From the NCBI GenBank assembly GCA_017625465.1, contig JAGAKS010000017.1, forward strand, positions 220,946-284,945: a stretch of DNA of 64,000 bases. The letters are read 5' to 3'. This document shows positions 26,860 to 36,609 of this stretch, piece by piece. The position numbers and the translations under genes are program-made. Source of the stretch: Clostridia bacterium (lineage in GTDB: Bacteria; Bacillota; Clostridia; TANB77; CAG-508). Every line of letters starts with the position of its first letter. The stretch's first letter is position 1. Under the pieces are notes generated by a model. The model saw nothing but the letters and a program-made list of their open reading frames with translations. It did no database searches and was not told the origin of the DNA.

Positions 26860-28161
26860 CTATTCCTCTTCTTTGCTGATTTTGCACGCTTTAACTTTTA
26901 TTATTCTCTTATCAGATACTTTTTCTATTTTAAAAACAAATTCTTCTGTTTCAATTGTTGGTTTCTCTTTTTCTGCTGGTATTCTACCAAGCTGTTCTAA
27001 TAAATATCCAGACAAAGTATCATAATCACCTTCTGAAATCTCAATATCTAGTATCTTTTCAACCTCATAAATTGGCATACTACCTGAAATCATATATGTA
27101 TTTTCATCTATTTTTTCAAATTTCTTTTCAACTTCATCATATTCATCATATATTTCGCCAACAATTTCTTCTAAAATATCTTCCATTGTAACAATTCCAG
27201 AAGTTCCACCATATTCATCAACTATAATAGCTATTTGTTTTCTATTCTTTCTAAGTTCGTCAAACAACTCATTTACAAGCTTAGTTTCTGGAACAAAATA
27301 TGCATCTTTAATCAAATTCTTTACTCTAACATTTTTGTTTTTAGTTGATAGTAAAATATCTTTTACATACACAATACCTTTAATGTTATCAATAGTTTCA
27401 TCATAAACTGGTATTCTACTATATCTAAAATCTTCTGTTAATTCTTCTATAACTTTTGAAATAGATAAATTCATGTCAAGAGCAAATACATCTTTTCTTG
27501 GTATCATAATTTCTGAAACTGCTTTATCATTAAACTCAAAAATATTATTTATCATTTCTTTTTCTTCTGTATCGATTGTGCCTTTTTCCTCTCCAACATC
27601 TACCATCATTCTAATTTCTTCTTCAGTAACTGTTTCTTCATCTGTTTCACCTACTCCAAGAAGTTTTGAAATTAAATTAGTAGAAAATGTTAATAATTTA
27701 ACAAAAGGTGCAGTAAGAACTGCAATAGTTCTAATAATTCCTACACTAGCATAAGCTAGTTTTTCTGAATATTTCATTGCAACTCTTTTTGGTACCAATT
27801 CTCCAAATACCAAAGTAAAGTATGATAAAATTAATGTAATAATTATAATCGCAATATTATTCCATGAATTTAAACTAATATCTGGTACTAAATTATGAAG
27901 CAATGGTGCAAGCTCACTTGCAAAAGCTTCTGATGCAAACGCACTTGATAAGAATCCAGCAAGTGTAATACCTATTTGAATTGTAGCTAAAAATTTGCTT
28001 GGATTTGTAAGCATATTTTTTATAATCTTTGCTTTTTTGTTACCTTCTTTTGCTTCCATTTCAATTTTAGTATCGTTTAAAGAAATAAAAGCAATTTCAG
28101 TAGCAGCAAAAAAAGCATTTAAAGCAATTAAAATAATTAGCAATAAAAGTTCTGTAATCAT
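26860..28161 (-). CDS. Hemolysin-family / CNNM transporter (DUF21, CBS pair, CorC/HlyC)
   Basis: 433 residues from the ATG at 28161 (AAGGAG ahead; the longer reading to 28188 is unsupported). Order of domains: DUF21 with four helices (about 1-185), two CBS motifs (VSEIMIPRKDVFALD..., VYVKDIL; VDEYGGTSGIVTMEDILEEIVGEI), and a C-terminal CorC_HlyC domain (YMISGSMPIYEVEKIL...GYLLEQLGRIP). Family members include divalent-cation exporters; the hemolysin name is historical. Confidence 0.92.
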   Translation of the reverse strand: MITELLLLIILIALNAFFAATEIAFISLNDTKIEMEAKEGNKKAKIIKNMLTNPSKFLATIQIGITLAGFLSSAFASEAFASELAPLLHNLVPDISLNSWNNIAIIIITLILSYFTLVFGELVPKRVAMKYSEKLAYASVGIIRTIAVLTAPFVKLLTFSTNLISKLLGVGETDEETVTEEEIRMMVDVGEEKGTIDTEEKEMINNIFEFNDKAVSEIMIPRKDVFALDMNLSISKVIEELTEDFRYSRIPVYDETIDNIKGIVYVKDILLSTKNKNVRVKNLIKDAYFVPETKLVNELFDELRKNRKQIAIIVDEYGGTSGIVTMEDILEEIVGEIYDEYDEVEKKFEKIDENTYMISGSMPIYEVEKILDIEISEGDYDTLSGYLLEQLGRIPAEKEKPTIETEEFVFKIEKVSDKRIIKVKACKISKEEE

Positions 28162-28224
28162 TTTGTTCTCCTTAAAATTCATTTTCATATATCATATTCT
28201 ATTTTTCATAAAAAATCAATATAA

Positions 28225-28249
28225 AAAGAATAGCTTATCGCTATTCTTT
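28225..28249 (-). terminator. Hairpin after rubredoxin
   Basis: A 10-bp perfect stem AAAGAATAGC/GCTATTCTTT (28225-28234 with 28240-28249), 5-base loop, 6 bases after the rubredoxin stop. The following tract is only moderately U-rich. Confidence 0.7.
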
Positions 28250-28254
28250 AAAGA

Positions 28255-28392
28255 TTAGTCTTCTACTTTTTCAAATAAATTTTTTCCGACACCACACATT
28301 GGACAAACCCAATCTTCTGGTAAATCTTCAAATTTTGTTCCTTCTACTTCTTCATCATAAATATGACCACAAATTGTGCATTTATATTTCAT
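28255..28392 (-). CDS. Rubredoxin
   Basis: 45 residues, read directly from the sequence: [18 protein letters not shown]... with CTICG and CPMCG supplying four cysteine ligands for one iron, and the conserved aromatic W before the second pair. It is short compared with the usual 52-54 residues: the loop between the metal sites is trimmed. One-electron carrier in anaerobes, typically for reductases of oxygen or peroxide. AACGGAGG precedes the ATG. Confidence 0.9.
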   Translation of the reverse strand: MKYKCTICGHIYDEEVEGTKFEDLPEDWVCPMCGVGKNLFEKVED

Positions 28393-28465
28393 ACACTAAC
28401 ACCTCCGTTTCTTTTATAGCAACATTATACACTATATTTTTTTATTTTGGTATAGTTTTTTAAAA

Positions 28466-30043
28466 TTATTTTAAATAATAAATATTACATGCATTCATTT
28501 GTTTTATATGTGTTGCTTGTTCTAAATTTAACGCTTTTCTTATAATTTCAACCATTTCGCTATTTTTTTCTTTATAATTTATAAAAACTATCATTCCTTT
28601 TGAAAGATCTTTTCCTTTCATTATACTTTGTATATTTTCTTCTGTACAGTCAATGCCTTCTGCAACATAAGATTCATCTATCTTAGAAAATAACAAAATA
28701 TCATCTAAAAATCTAACACCTTTTGACCTTGCCATATATAAAGTTGGTACATTGAATTCACTTTCAAATTTTTGAACAATTTCTTTTTTATCAATATACA
28801 TTTCTTGAACTTTTATATGTAATGCAAATGGCATAATTAACATTACTATAAAAACAATAGTAAAAACAACATTTAAAGCTTTTTCAGTTAAAATATTATT
28901 TAATACTTCCTCTAAATAAAACATTACTACCATGAAAACGATTCCACATATTGGAGTAATATATCTTAGCTCTATCCATGGAGATGATATTGCCACTAGT
29001 AAGAAATAAAATAATGACGGAAATATCAAATATTTTATGTACTTGCTTTTTTCTTCTACTACTTTTATTTTTTGGCACTTTTTATAAATGTAAATTGCTA
29101 GAATAGCTAAAATTATAGCAAATAACAAATTATGAAAAGTATACCAATTTATTTTTATTATATAATGTCCTATGCATCTTACAAATCTCGCTATATGAGA
29201 TATATTATCTATTGCACCTTTTCCTCTATATTCAAAAAACATGTGCTTGATTGAATATGGGAATATCAAAATTGATAAAACGCCTGCAATAGCAAAAGTT
29301 CCAAAGTATTTAGCCCATTCTTTATATTCCTTGTTTTTCAAATATCTAAAAGTAAACATTATAAATAACATTGCCAAATAGAATAAATAATAATAATGAG
29401 TTAAGGAACCTATTAACGCTGAAAGTCCTATACAAAAAAGTAACTTTTTGTCACTTTCTTTACTATCTAGTAATTTAAAATGTAAGTATGTTGTAATCAA
29501 CACATTCAAAGTAGATAACGCATACATTCTTATATAGATTGCACTATTTATTGAAGATACTAACAAACTTGATACTAATGCAAAAACTGCTGATTTTTCT
29601 TTATATTTATTTTTACCCTCTAATAATTTTCTCATAATCAAATATGTAAATATTGTTATAAATACATATATAATAATATTTACTACTACACCTGACCATA
29701 TTGAAAATTTATCTATATGAAAATTCATTGCAATTCTTAGTAACAAATAATATAAAGGTGGATGAACATCATTTTTTTGATTAATATATACGGGTGAGAA
29801 GTCCCATTTTTCATCTTCATTTACTACCAAATAATCTTTATAATATTCTCCATTATGCCAAGTATTATAAAAGTCTTCATTGTTTTGGATTTTGATTGTA
29901 TCATAATTTGCAAGTCCCAAAGAAAATGCTTCATCCATGTGCATATACGATTTATTCATACCTGCAACAATAAATACAGCAGTTTGTATAAGGATAACAA
30001 TAGCAAGCATTATTACTTCTTTTTTACATATCTTCTGTTTCAT
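28466..30043 (-). CDS. Multi-membrane glycosyltransferase of the GT39/PMT (ArnT-like) class
   Basis: 525 residues, about eleven hydrophobic helices. The first extracytoplasmic loop has HMDEAFSLG (the catalytic D-E motif of GT-C enzymes) near residue 35 and DVHPPLYYLLLR near residue 92, both typical of the family. They transfer sugars from lipid-phosphate donors on the outer membrane face. The acceptor is unknown. It lies 12 bases after the 55-residue cysteine protein gene. Confidence 0.85.
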   Translation of the reverse strand: MKQKICKKEVIMLAIVILIQTAVFIVAGMNKSYMHMDEAFSLGLANYDTIKIQNNEDFYNTWHNGEYYKDYLVVNEDEKWDFSPVYINQKNDVHPPLYYLLLRIAMNFHIDKFSIWSGVVVNIIIYVFITIFTYLIMRKLLEGKNKYKEKSAVFALVSSLLVSSINSAIYIRMYALSTLNVLITTYLHFKLLDSKESDKKLLFCIGLSALIGSLTHYYYLFYLAMLFIMFTFRYLKNKEYKEWAKYFGTFAIAGVLSILIFPYSIKHMFFEYRGKGAIDNISHIARFVRCIGHYIIKINWYTFHNLLFAIILAILAIYIYKKCQKIKVVEEKSKYIKYLIFPSLFYFLLVAISSPWIELRYITPICGIVFMVVMFYLEEVLNNILTEKALNVVFTIVFIVMLIMPFALHIKVQEMYIDKKEIVQKFESEFNVPTLYMARSKGVRFLDDILLFSKIDESYVAEGIDCTEENIQSIMKGKDLSKGMIVFINYKEKNSEMVEIIRKALNLEQATHIKQMNACNIYYLK

Positions 30044-30055
30044 TTTTTATCTCCA

Positions 30056-30223
30056 TTAAAACATAATTTGATTATCATTTTTCTTCTTATTATTAAATTC
30101 TTCCAAAGCATCTTTTATAAAAATTTTACTTCTATTGCAATTAGGATTGTTTAAAGGACAATGATTAAAACAACCTCTACAAGTTTTTGTTTTTAAAAAT
30201 TCTTGAAATTCTTTATCTTCCAT
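30056..30223 (-). CDS. 55-residue four-cysteine protein
   Basis: Read directly from the sequence, 55 residues: MEDKEFQEFLKTKTCRGC then FNHCPLNNPNC and a charged helix. Cysteines at 15, 18, 22 and 29 (C-x2-C-x3-C-x6-C) could bind zinc or an Fe-S cluster. Spacing to the MATE gene upstream (7 bases) and the glycosyltransferase downstream (12 bases) suggests an operon. No family recognised. Confidence 0.65.
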   Translation of the reverse strand: MEDKEFQEFLKTKTCRGCFNHCPLNNPNCNRSKIFIKDALEEFNNKKKNDNQIMF

Positions 30224-30230
30224 ATTACCT

Positions 30231-32237
30231 CTATTTTAAACTTTTTTCTTTTTCTCTAACTAATTCACAAATTAAATCAGCTGATTTTTCTACACCTAAA
30301 TAATCACTATTTATAGCAATATCATAGTTTGAGTAATCATCCCAATCTCTATTAGTATAAAACTTATAATGATTTGCTCTTAATTTATCAATTCTTTTAA
30401 TTTCTTTTTCTGCCTTTGATTTGTTTATTCCATAAATTTCAGTTGCCCTTTTTACTTTATTTTCCATAGTGCTATATACAAATACTTTTATAACATTCTC
30501 ATTATCTTTTAAAATAAAATCTGAGCATCTTCCAATAATTACACAAGATTCTTTACTAGCAACTTCTTTAATTAATTCTGCTTCTTTTACAAATAATTCA
30601 TCACTATTATTCAAGCCATTATAATAACCATTATTAAGTGTTGCTAAAGTATCTCTTTTTTGTTCATTATTTTCAATATATTCAGCTGAAAGACCTGTTT
30701 CTTCTGCAAGTTTCAAAATAAAATCTTTATCATAAAATTTAATTCCTAGCTTGTCTGCAACAAGTCTGCCTATGTATCTACCACCAGAACCATATTGTCT
30801 TGCTATTGTAATAATAATTTTTTTATTTAATTTATTATCTGTACTTGTATCATCTATTAAAGCATTACTTTCTTGTTTATTTTTACCTAAAGCTTTTATT
30901 TCTATAATTAAAAGAATTAAAGAAATTATAAAAGCAATTCCATCTGCACAAGGTCCAGAATACAACACACCTTCTATTCCAAAAATACTACTTAAAATAA
31001 TCATTGCTGGTATTAATAATACTATTTGTCTAGATAATGATAATATCGCACTCTTTACGCTCTTACCAATTGCTTGGAAAAAGATTCCAGATGGAATTTG
31101 AACACCATTTAAAATACATAATGCCAAATAAATTCTAAATGATAAACAAGCAAATTCAACATATACTGAATCATTACTACTACCAAATATTGCAATTAAT
31201 TTTTCAGGTACTGTTTGGAATAGTATAAAAGCAAATGTACTTACTGCCACACAAATTAACAAAATTCTTTTTAAAGTGCTTTTTACCCTATCATATTTTT
31301 CAGCCCCATAATTGTAACCCACAATTGGTTGACTACCTACACAAATTCCTAAGATAATACTTGTTAAAATTTGATTTATTTTCATAACAATTCCAAGAAC
31401 TGTTATTGGAATGTCTGCACCAAATTTGCTTGATGTTCCATATTTTTTAAGTAAATTATTTTCTACTGCAACAACAAAAACAAAGCTCATTTGTGTTATA
31501 AAACTACTAACACCTAGCATAAAGATTTTTTTCATAATTGAAAAATCAATTTTTAAATTGTCTTTTGATATAGTTATTGTTTCAAATTTTCTTATATAAA
31601 TAAAGTTTAAAATAAAAGTTAAAAATTGACTAATAACTGTAGCTATTGCTGCACCCTTAACTCCCATATTAAATATAAATATGAATATTGGATCTAAGAT
31701 TGTATTTAAAATTGCTCCAGCTACCATTGAAGTCATTGAATATCTTGGATTTCCATCTGCTCTAATAATTGAGTTTAACGCAACACCTATCATAGTAAAA
31801 GGCAAGCCTAAAGAAATTATGTAACCATAATCTAAGGCATATTGTCTTAAGTTATCTGTACATCCAAAAATATTTAATAATTGAGGTAAAAAGCATAAAG
31901 TACCAACGCAAAATAAAATTGCAATAATAACTATCGCAATAATACCATTTGCAACACCTTTTTCAGCCTCTTCTTTTTTCTTTTCACCTAATTTTAAGCT
32001 TAAAAATGCTGATGAACCGTCACCAATCATTAAAGCAAATGCTAAACATATCATTGTAAGTGGAAATACTACGTTTGTTGCACCATTTCCTAAATATCCT
32101 ACTCCTTGTCCAATAAAAATTTGGTCAACAATGTTATATAAAGCATTTACAAGCATTGATATAACACAAGGAATAGCAAATTTTATCATTAATTTTCCTA
32201 TTTTTTCTGTTCCTAAAATATTTTCTTCTTTTTCCAT
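30231..32237 (-). CDS. MATE efflux transporter fused to a cytidylate-kinase-like domain
   Basis: 668 residues. Residues about 1-450 are a MATE transporter: twelve helices, KIGKLMIKFAIPCVISMLVNALYNIVDQIFIG at the N-terminus and GVALNSIIRADGNPRYSM. After a polar linker, residues about 470-668 form a P-loop domain beginning IIITIARQYGSGGRYIGRLVADKLG, with SCVIIGRCSDFILKD and YNIAINSDYLGVEKSADLI, the Cytidylate_kin2 family. There is no stop or frame change between the halves. The fusion is unusual; the kinase-like domain might sense a nucleotide or phosphorylate a substrate. Confidence 0.9.
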   Translation of the reverse strand: MEKEENILGTEKIGKLMIKFAIPCVISMLVNALYNIVDQIFIGQGVGYLGNGATNVVFPLTMICLAFALMIGDGSSAFLSLKLGEKKKEEAEKGVANGIIAIVIIAILFCVGTLCFLPQLLNIFGCTDNLRQYALDYGYIISLGLPFTMIGVALNSIIRADGNPRYSMTSMVAGAILNTILDPIFIFIFNMGVKGAAIATVISQFLTFILNFIYIRKFETITISKDNLKIDFSIMKKIFMLGVSSFITQMSFVFVVAVENNLLKKYGTSSKFGADIPITVLGIVMKINQILTSIILGICVGSQPIVGYNYGAEKYDRVKSTLKRILLICVAVSTFAFILFQTVPEKLIAIFGSSNDSVYVEFACLSFRIYLALCILNGVQIPSGIFFQAIGKSVKSAILSLSRQIVLLIPAMIILSSIFGIEGVLYSGPCADGIAFIISLILLIIEIKALGKNKQESNALIDDTSTDNKLNKKIIITIARQYGSGGRYIGRLVADKLGIKFYDKDFILKLAEETGLSAEYIENNEQKRDTLATLNNGYYNGLNNSDELFVKEAELIKEVASKESCVIIGRCSDFILKDNENVIKVFVYSTMENKVKRATEIYGINKSKAEKEIKRIDKLRANHYKFYTNRDWDDYSNYDIAINSDYLGVEKSADLICELVREKEKSLK

Positions 32238-32254
32238 TTTTCCTCCCGTATAAT

Positions 32255-33055
32255 TTAACTGTTATTATTTTCTAAAAATTCTACATATTCTTCTAAGCAC
32301 ATATCTAACTCATTTATTTTTTGTGCATGTTCTACTCCTACATATCTCCAATGCCATGGTTCATAGTTAACTTTGGTTATATCCACTTTATCTTTTCTAT
32401 ATCTTAATATAAATCCATATTTTTCAGCATTTTCATTAAGCCAAGTAAAAGCTTTACTTTTTTCAAAATCTCTATTTATATAATTAAAATCAACAGCTAA
32501 ACCTAAATTGTGTTCACTAGTATTAGATTCATTAATATATTTTCGGGTTAATTCTTCTGCCTCCTCTCTCGTTTTACCCATTTTCATATATTCGTTAATC
32601 TTATTATTAAATATTTCTTCTTGCTTTTCTGCACTTCTATAAGTAGATTGTGCCCACAAATCACCTACTTTAGCAGCTTTAGCAGCTTTCAAAAGTGCAT
32701 TTAATTCATCTATAGCTCTTGCATCAAATTGTCTTGAACTATCAATATTAGCAAGTTCAATTTGAAAATTTTCTGGAATTGGATTTTCCAAATTTACTAA
32801 AACTAATCTCCAATCATTTATTTGTTGATTAGTTTTTATAGGATTTTCGACATTTAAAAGAATTATAGAATTTCCTTCTACAATATTATTGTTTATATTA
32901 TCTATTGCTTCTTTGCTAATGTTTTCATTATTTGCAACATTAAAGAATGTATTTTCATTTGTAATAATATCAATATCTTTTATTCTCATACCTGAAAATA
33001 CAAAAATTGCAACGCAAATTATTATAACACAAATAATTCTCAAAAAACTTTTCAT
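32255..33055 (-). CDS. vanY: D-alanyl-D-alanine carboxypeptidase, VanY type
   Basis: 266 residues. N-terminal signal anchor (about 4-20), then a LAS peptidase domain with zinc ligands in STSEHNLGLAVDFNY (SxHxxGxAxD) and EPWHWRYVGVEHA. It trims the terminal D-Ala from peptidoglycan. VanY homologues are common in Clostridia without vancomycin resistance; no vanH/A/X genes are nearby. It overlaps the HD gene stop by one base. Confidence 0.9.
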   Translation of the reverse strand: MKSFLRIICVIIICVAIFVFSGMRIKDIDIITNENTFFNVANNENISKEAIDNINNNIVEGNSIILLNVENPIKTNQQINDWRLVLVNLENPIPENFQIELANIDSSRQFDARAIDELNALLKAAKAAKVGDLWAQSTYRSAEKQEEIFNNKINEYMKMGKTREEAEELTRKYINESNTSEHNLGLAVDFNYINRDFEKSKAFTWLNENAEKYGFILRYRKDKVDITKVNYEPWHWRYVGVEHAQKINELDMCLEEYVEFLENNNS

Positions 33056-33840
33056 TAGTTATTTCCTTTTATTTTTTCATTTATAAATTCATTACATATT
33101 TTTAATAAATTATCTGCTTGTCTATGTATTTTTTCTGATTTGAAATTTTCTTTTACTTTTTCAGTATATTGTTCTAAATACTTATTTTCTGCAATTTTTT
33201 TAAGTGTAATATCAAAATACAAATCGAAAATATAACCATAAAAAATTGTTATCTGGTCTGCATTATTTTTAACATTTGCATAATTAACCAATCTTCTATT
33301 TTCAATGTCTTCGATTACAGACTGTGCAATTTCTTCTTGATTAAATTCTTTATACCAAAAAAGTGGTAAAAATTCTGCAAAAGTTGTAACATAAAAAATG
33401 TCAAGTTTATCTGCATCTCTAATAATTTTACAAAATAGTTCTTCTTTTTCAGTAAGATTTGGCTCTATGCTAGCTCTGTTATGATTATATACAGCTTTTT
33501 TTATTAATTCATCATAACAATCTTCTTTTATAAAATTTCTAATAAGTCCATCTTCAAAAAGAACTTTTACACTATATTCTCCATGATTAATTCCACTATC
33601 TCTATCGCTAAATGTATCTGCAATTCTAACTTGTTCAAATCTACCTAAATCATGAAAAATTCCTATTAACTCTGCAAGTTTTACTTCTTCTTCTGGCAAA
33701 CCTAAATTTTCTGCTATCAATTTACAATTTTCAGTAACTCTACCAATATGTGCAATTTTAAGTGCTACCCTTGGATGTTCTGGGTTATAATTTGATACAT
33801 ATTTTTTAAATTCTTTTTTTGCATTTATTATATCTATCAT
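33055..33840 (-). CDS. HD domain phosphohydrolase
   Basis: 261 residues. Metal-binding pattern: VALKIAHIGRVTENC, GIFHDLGRFEQ (HD), NHGEYSVKVLF, VYNHNR and IIRDADKLDIFYV. The family cleaves nucleotide or phospho-ester bonds. Substrate not predictable. 8 bases downstream of mnmA, so within the suf operon transcript. Confidence 0.82.
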   Translation of the reverse strand: MIDIINAKKEFKKYVSNYNPEHPRVALKIAHIGRVTENCKLIAENLGLPEEEVKLAELIGIFHDLGRFEQVRIADTFSDRDSGINHGEYSVKVLFEDGLIRNFIKEDCYDELIKKAVYNHNRASIEPNLTEKEELFCKIIRDADKLDIFYVTTFAEFLPLFWYKEFNQEEIAQSVIEDIENRRLVNYANVKNNADQITIFYGYIFDLYFDITLKKIAENKYLEQYTEKVKENFKSEKIHRQADNLLKICNEFINEKIKGNN

Positions 33841-33848
33841 ACTATCTC

Positions 33849-34904
33849 CTACATTATTTTTCCACCGCCGACAACAATATCACCTATATAAAATACTGCT
33901 GACTGACCTGGTGTTAAAGCTCTTTGAGGCTCATCAAATACAACTTTTATTAAGTCTTTTTCTTGAATAATTTTAGCTTTTGCTGCTTTACTTGAATATC
34001 TTGTTTTTACTTCTACCTCTAACATAGTATCAATACTATCAAATAATAGCAAATTAATATTATTTACTAAAATTTCTTTTTTGTATAGTTCTGATTCTTC
34101 ACCAACAATAACTTCATTTCTTACACTGTTAAAACCTAAAACAAAAAGTGGAACTGGATTTGAAATTCCAAGGCCTTTTCTTTGTCCTATTGTGTAATTA
34201 TATAAACCAGTATGTTTGCCTAGTATTTTTCCTTGTGAATTTACAATATTTCCCTCTTTTGGTTTAATATTAGAATTATTTTCTAAAAATTTTTTGTAAT
34301 TGCCATCTGGTATAAAGCAAATATCTTCGCTATCTGGTTTATTTGCTACTTTTAATTCGTTATCTCTTGCTATTTGTCTAATTTGTTCTTTATCTGCAAA
34401 ATCTGAAAGTGGAAAAATAACATGTTCTATTAACTCTTTTGGTATATTCCATAAAACATAACTTTGATCTTTTTTTCCAGCATTTGATTTTTTTAAAACC
34501 CACCTTTTATATTTTTCACTATATTCTGTTTTTGCATAATGTCCAGTTGCTATGTAATAACAACCCATTTCTTGCGCTTTTTGCCACATCAACCCAAACT
34601 TCATGTGTTTATTACATTCAATACATGGATTTGGAGTTTTGCAATTTGAATAGCAAGCTATAAAATCATTTATTACATATTCTTTAAATTCATTTTTATA
34701 ATTAAATATAAAATGTGGAATTCCTATTTGTTTACATATCATTTTTGCATCTAAGTATGTATTTGTATTACAACAACTACTTCCGGCATATAGTTCCATA
34801 GTAGAGCCAATAACGTCATAACCACTATTTTTCAATAATAATGCAGAAACAGAGCTATCAACTCCGCCACTCATTCCTAATAAAACTTTATTATTTTTTT
34901 CCAT
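33849..34904 (-). CDS. mnmA: tRNA-specific 2-thiouridylase MnmA
   Basis: 351 residues. PP-loop GMSGGVDSSVSALLLK at the N-terminus, the first catalytic cysteine in TPNPCIECNKHMKFG, and the second in SEDICFIPDGNYKKFL; GQRKGLGI and the C-terminal beta barrel follow. Thiolates U34 of Lys, Glu and Gln tRNAs using sulfur from a cysteine desulfurase. It sits at the end of the suf gene run, next to the sulfur donor genes. Confidence 0.95.
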   Translation of the reverse strand: MEKNNKVLLGMSGGVDSSVSALLLKNSGYDVIGSTMELYAGSSCCNTNTYLDAKMICKQIGIPHFIFNYKNEFKEYVINDFIACYSNCKTPNPCIECNKHMKFGLMWQKAQEMGCYYIATGHYAKTEYSEKYKRWVLKKSNAGKKDQSYVLWNIPKELIEHVIFPLSDFADKEQIRQIARDNELKVANKPDSEDICFIPDGNYKKFLENNSNIKPKEGNIVNSQGKILGKHTGLYNYTIGQRKGLGISNPVPLFVLGFNSVRNEVIVGEESELYKKEILVNNINLLLFDSIDTMLEVEVKTRYSSKAAKAKIIQEKDLIKVVFDEPQRALTPGQSAVFYIGDIVVGGGKIM

Positions 34905-34917
34905 TTACTTTTCCTTT

Positions 34918-35385
34918 TTAATGGCAACAATTTATACTTGCTTTGCCATCTGTATTTCTTTTATTTATTATATCTTCCATTGTATGCCAAGCAAGTAGAG
35001 CGCATTTAACTCTAGCTGGCATATTGGAAACATTTTGAAAAGCTATTGCCTCTTCTAACTTATTTAAAGTTTCTTCATCTGTTATTTCTCTTTTTATCAT
35101 TCCAATAAATGTATCTATTATTTCTTTAGCCTCTTCTACAGTTTTACCTTTTATTGTATCTATCATAACAGAGGTTGAAGCTTGAGAAATTGCACAACCA
35201 TGACCTGAAAAAGCCATATCTTCAATAATGTTTCCATTTAATTTTACTTCTAAAGTTATTTCATCTCCGCAATTTGGATTATGACCTAATTCGCTATAAT
35301 CCACTTGACTCAATTTTTTTTTATTGTATGAATTCATGCTATGTTCCATAATTAAATCATTATAAACATCATTTAATTCGTCCAT
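34918..35385 (-). CDS. sufU: Iron-sulfur scaffold/sulfur-transfer protein SufU
   Basis: 155 residues. Conserved cysteines in GHNPNCGDEI, SGHGCAISQAS and PARVKCALLAWHTM, with the SufU-specific zinc site and insertion. Accepts sulfur from SufS. 9 bases after sufS. The C-terminal NCCH is an extra metal-like tail. Confidence 0.93.
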   Translation of the reverse strand: MDELNDVYNDLIMEHSMNSYNKKKLSQVDYSELGHNPNCGDEITLEVKLNGNIIEDMAFSGHGCAISQASTSVMIDTIKGKTVEEAKEIIDTFIGMIKREITDEETLNKLEEAIAFQNVSNMPARVKCALLAWHTMEDIINKRNTDGKASINCCH

Positions 35386-35394
35386 GATACTCTC

Positions 35395-36609
35395 CTATTT
35401 ATTCAAATATTTTTCAAACATTTTATAAGCCTTTTCTAAGCCTTCTATTAAAGCATCAACATCTTCTTTAGTATTGTAAAAATAGAATGATGCTCTACAT
35501 GTAGAATCGATTCCAAGTGATCTTAATAAAGGTTGAGCACAATGATTTCCACTTCTTACACATACATTATTTGAATCTAAAATACTTGCGACATCATGAG
35601 GATGTACACCTTTTATATTAAATGAAATTACACCCTGATGATTTTCCTTATTTGGTGTTAGATATAAATCCAAATAATCTAATTTTCTTAGTCTTTCGAT
35701 TGCATAATCTACTACTTCTTTTTCAATTTTTGCAATATTTTCGTATCCTATTTCATTAATATAATCAATAGCAGCTCCTAAACCAACTACACCTTCAACA
35801 TTTTGAGTTCCTGCTTCAAATTTATTTGGAAGAGTAGCAAAAGTTGTTTCTTGCTCATAAACATATTCTATCATATCTCCACCCATTAAGAAAGGGGACA
35901 TTTTATTTAATAATTCTCTTTTTCCATATAATACACCAATTCCAAGTGGTGAAAGCATTTTGTGTCCTGAAAATACAATAAAATCTGCATCTAATTCTTG
36001 TACATTAATTTTCATGTGTGGAATGCTTTGAGAGCAGTCTAAAACTACTACCGCACCTACTTTATGTGCTAATTTTATAATTTTTCTTACATTGTTTACA
36101 GTACCTAGTACATTTGATACATGTGTAATACCGACAATTTTAGTATTTTCAGTTATTTTTGCTTCTATTTCTTCGTCTGAAATTTCAAAATTATCGTTTA
36201 TATACATATAATTTAATTTTGCTTTTTTAGCTTTGGCAACTTTTTGCCAAGGCACTAAATTAGAATGATGCTCCATTATTGAAATAACAATTTCATCATT
36301 TTCATTAATGTTATCTAAACCATAAGAATATGCAATTAAATTTAAGCTTTCTGTTGCATTTTTTGAGAAAATAATTTCTTCTCTATATCTACTATTTATA
36401 AACTTTGCAATTTTTGTTCTTGTATTTTCATATACTTCAGTAGCTTCCATGCTAAGCATATAAGCTCCTCTATGTGGGTTGGCATTACATTTAGCATAAA
36501 ATTCATCAATTGCATCAATCACTTTTTGTGGTTTTTGAGTAGTTGCACCACTATCTAAATATACTATATCACTATTTTTTAATAGTGGAAAATCTTCTTT
36601 ATAATTCAT
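35395..36609 (-). CDS. sufS: Cysteine desulfurase SufS
   Basis: 404 residues. PLP enzyme with the lysine motif FSGHKMLSPLGIGVLYG and the catalytic cysteine in VRSGNHCAQPLLRSLG. YLDSGATTQKP at the N-terminus and EHHSNLVPWQ are typical of group II desulfurases. Delivers sulfur to SufU. Confidence 0.96.
   Translation of the reverse strand: MNYKEDFPLLKNSDIVYLDSGATTQKPQKVIDAIDEFYAKCNANPHRGAYMLSMEATEVYENTRTKIAKFINSRYREEIIFSKNATESLNLIAYSYGLDNINENDEIVISIMEHHSNLVPWQKVAKAKKAKLNYMYINDNFEISDEEIEAKITENTKIVGITHVSNVLGTVNNVRKIIKLAHKVGAVVVLDCSQSIPHMKINVQELDADFIVFSGHKMLSPLGIGVLYGKRELLNKMSPFLMGGDMIEYVYEQETTFATLPNKFEAGTQNVEGVVGLGAAIDYINEIGYENIAKIEKEVVDYAIERLRKLDYLDLYLTPNKENHQGVISFNIKGVHPHDVASILDSNNVCVRSGNHCAQPLLRSLGIDSTCRASFYFYNTKEDVDALIEGLEKAYKMFEKYLNK

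Noticed and set aside
32255..33055. Vancomycin resistance gene
   Set aside because: VanY-type carboxypeptidases occur in many Clostridia without resistance, and no vanHAX or vanRS genes are nearby.
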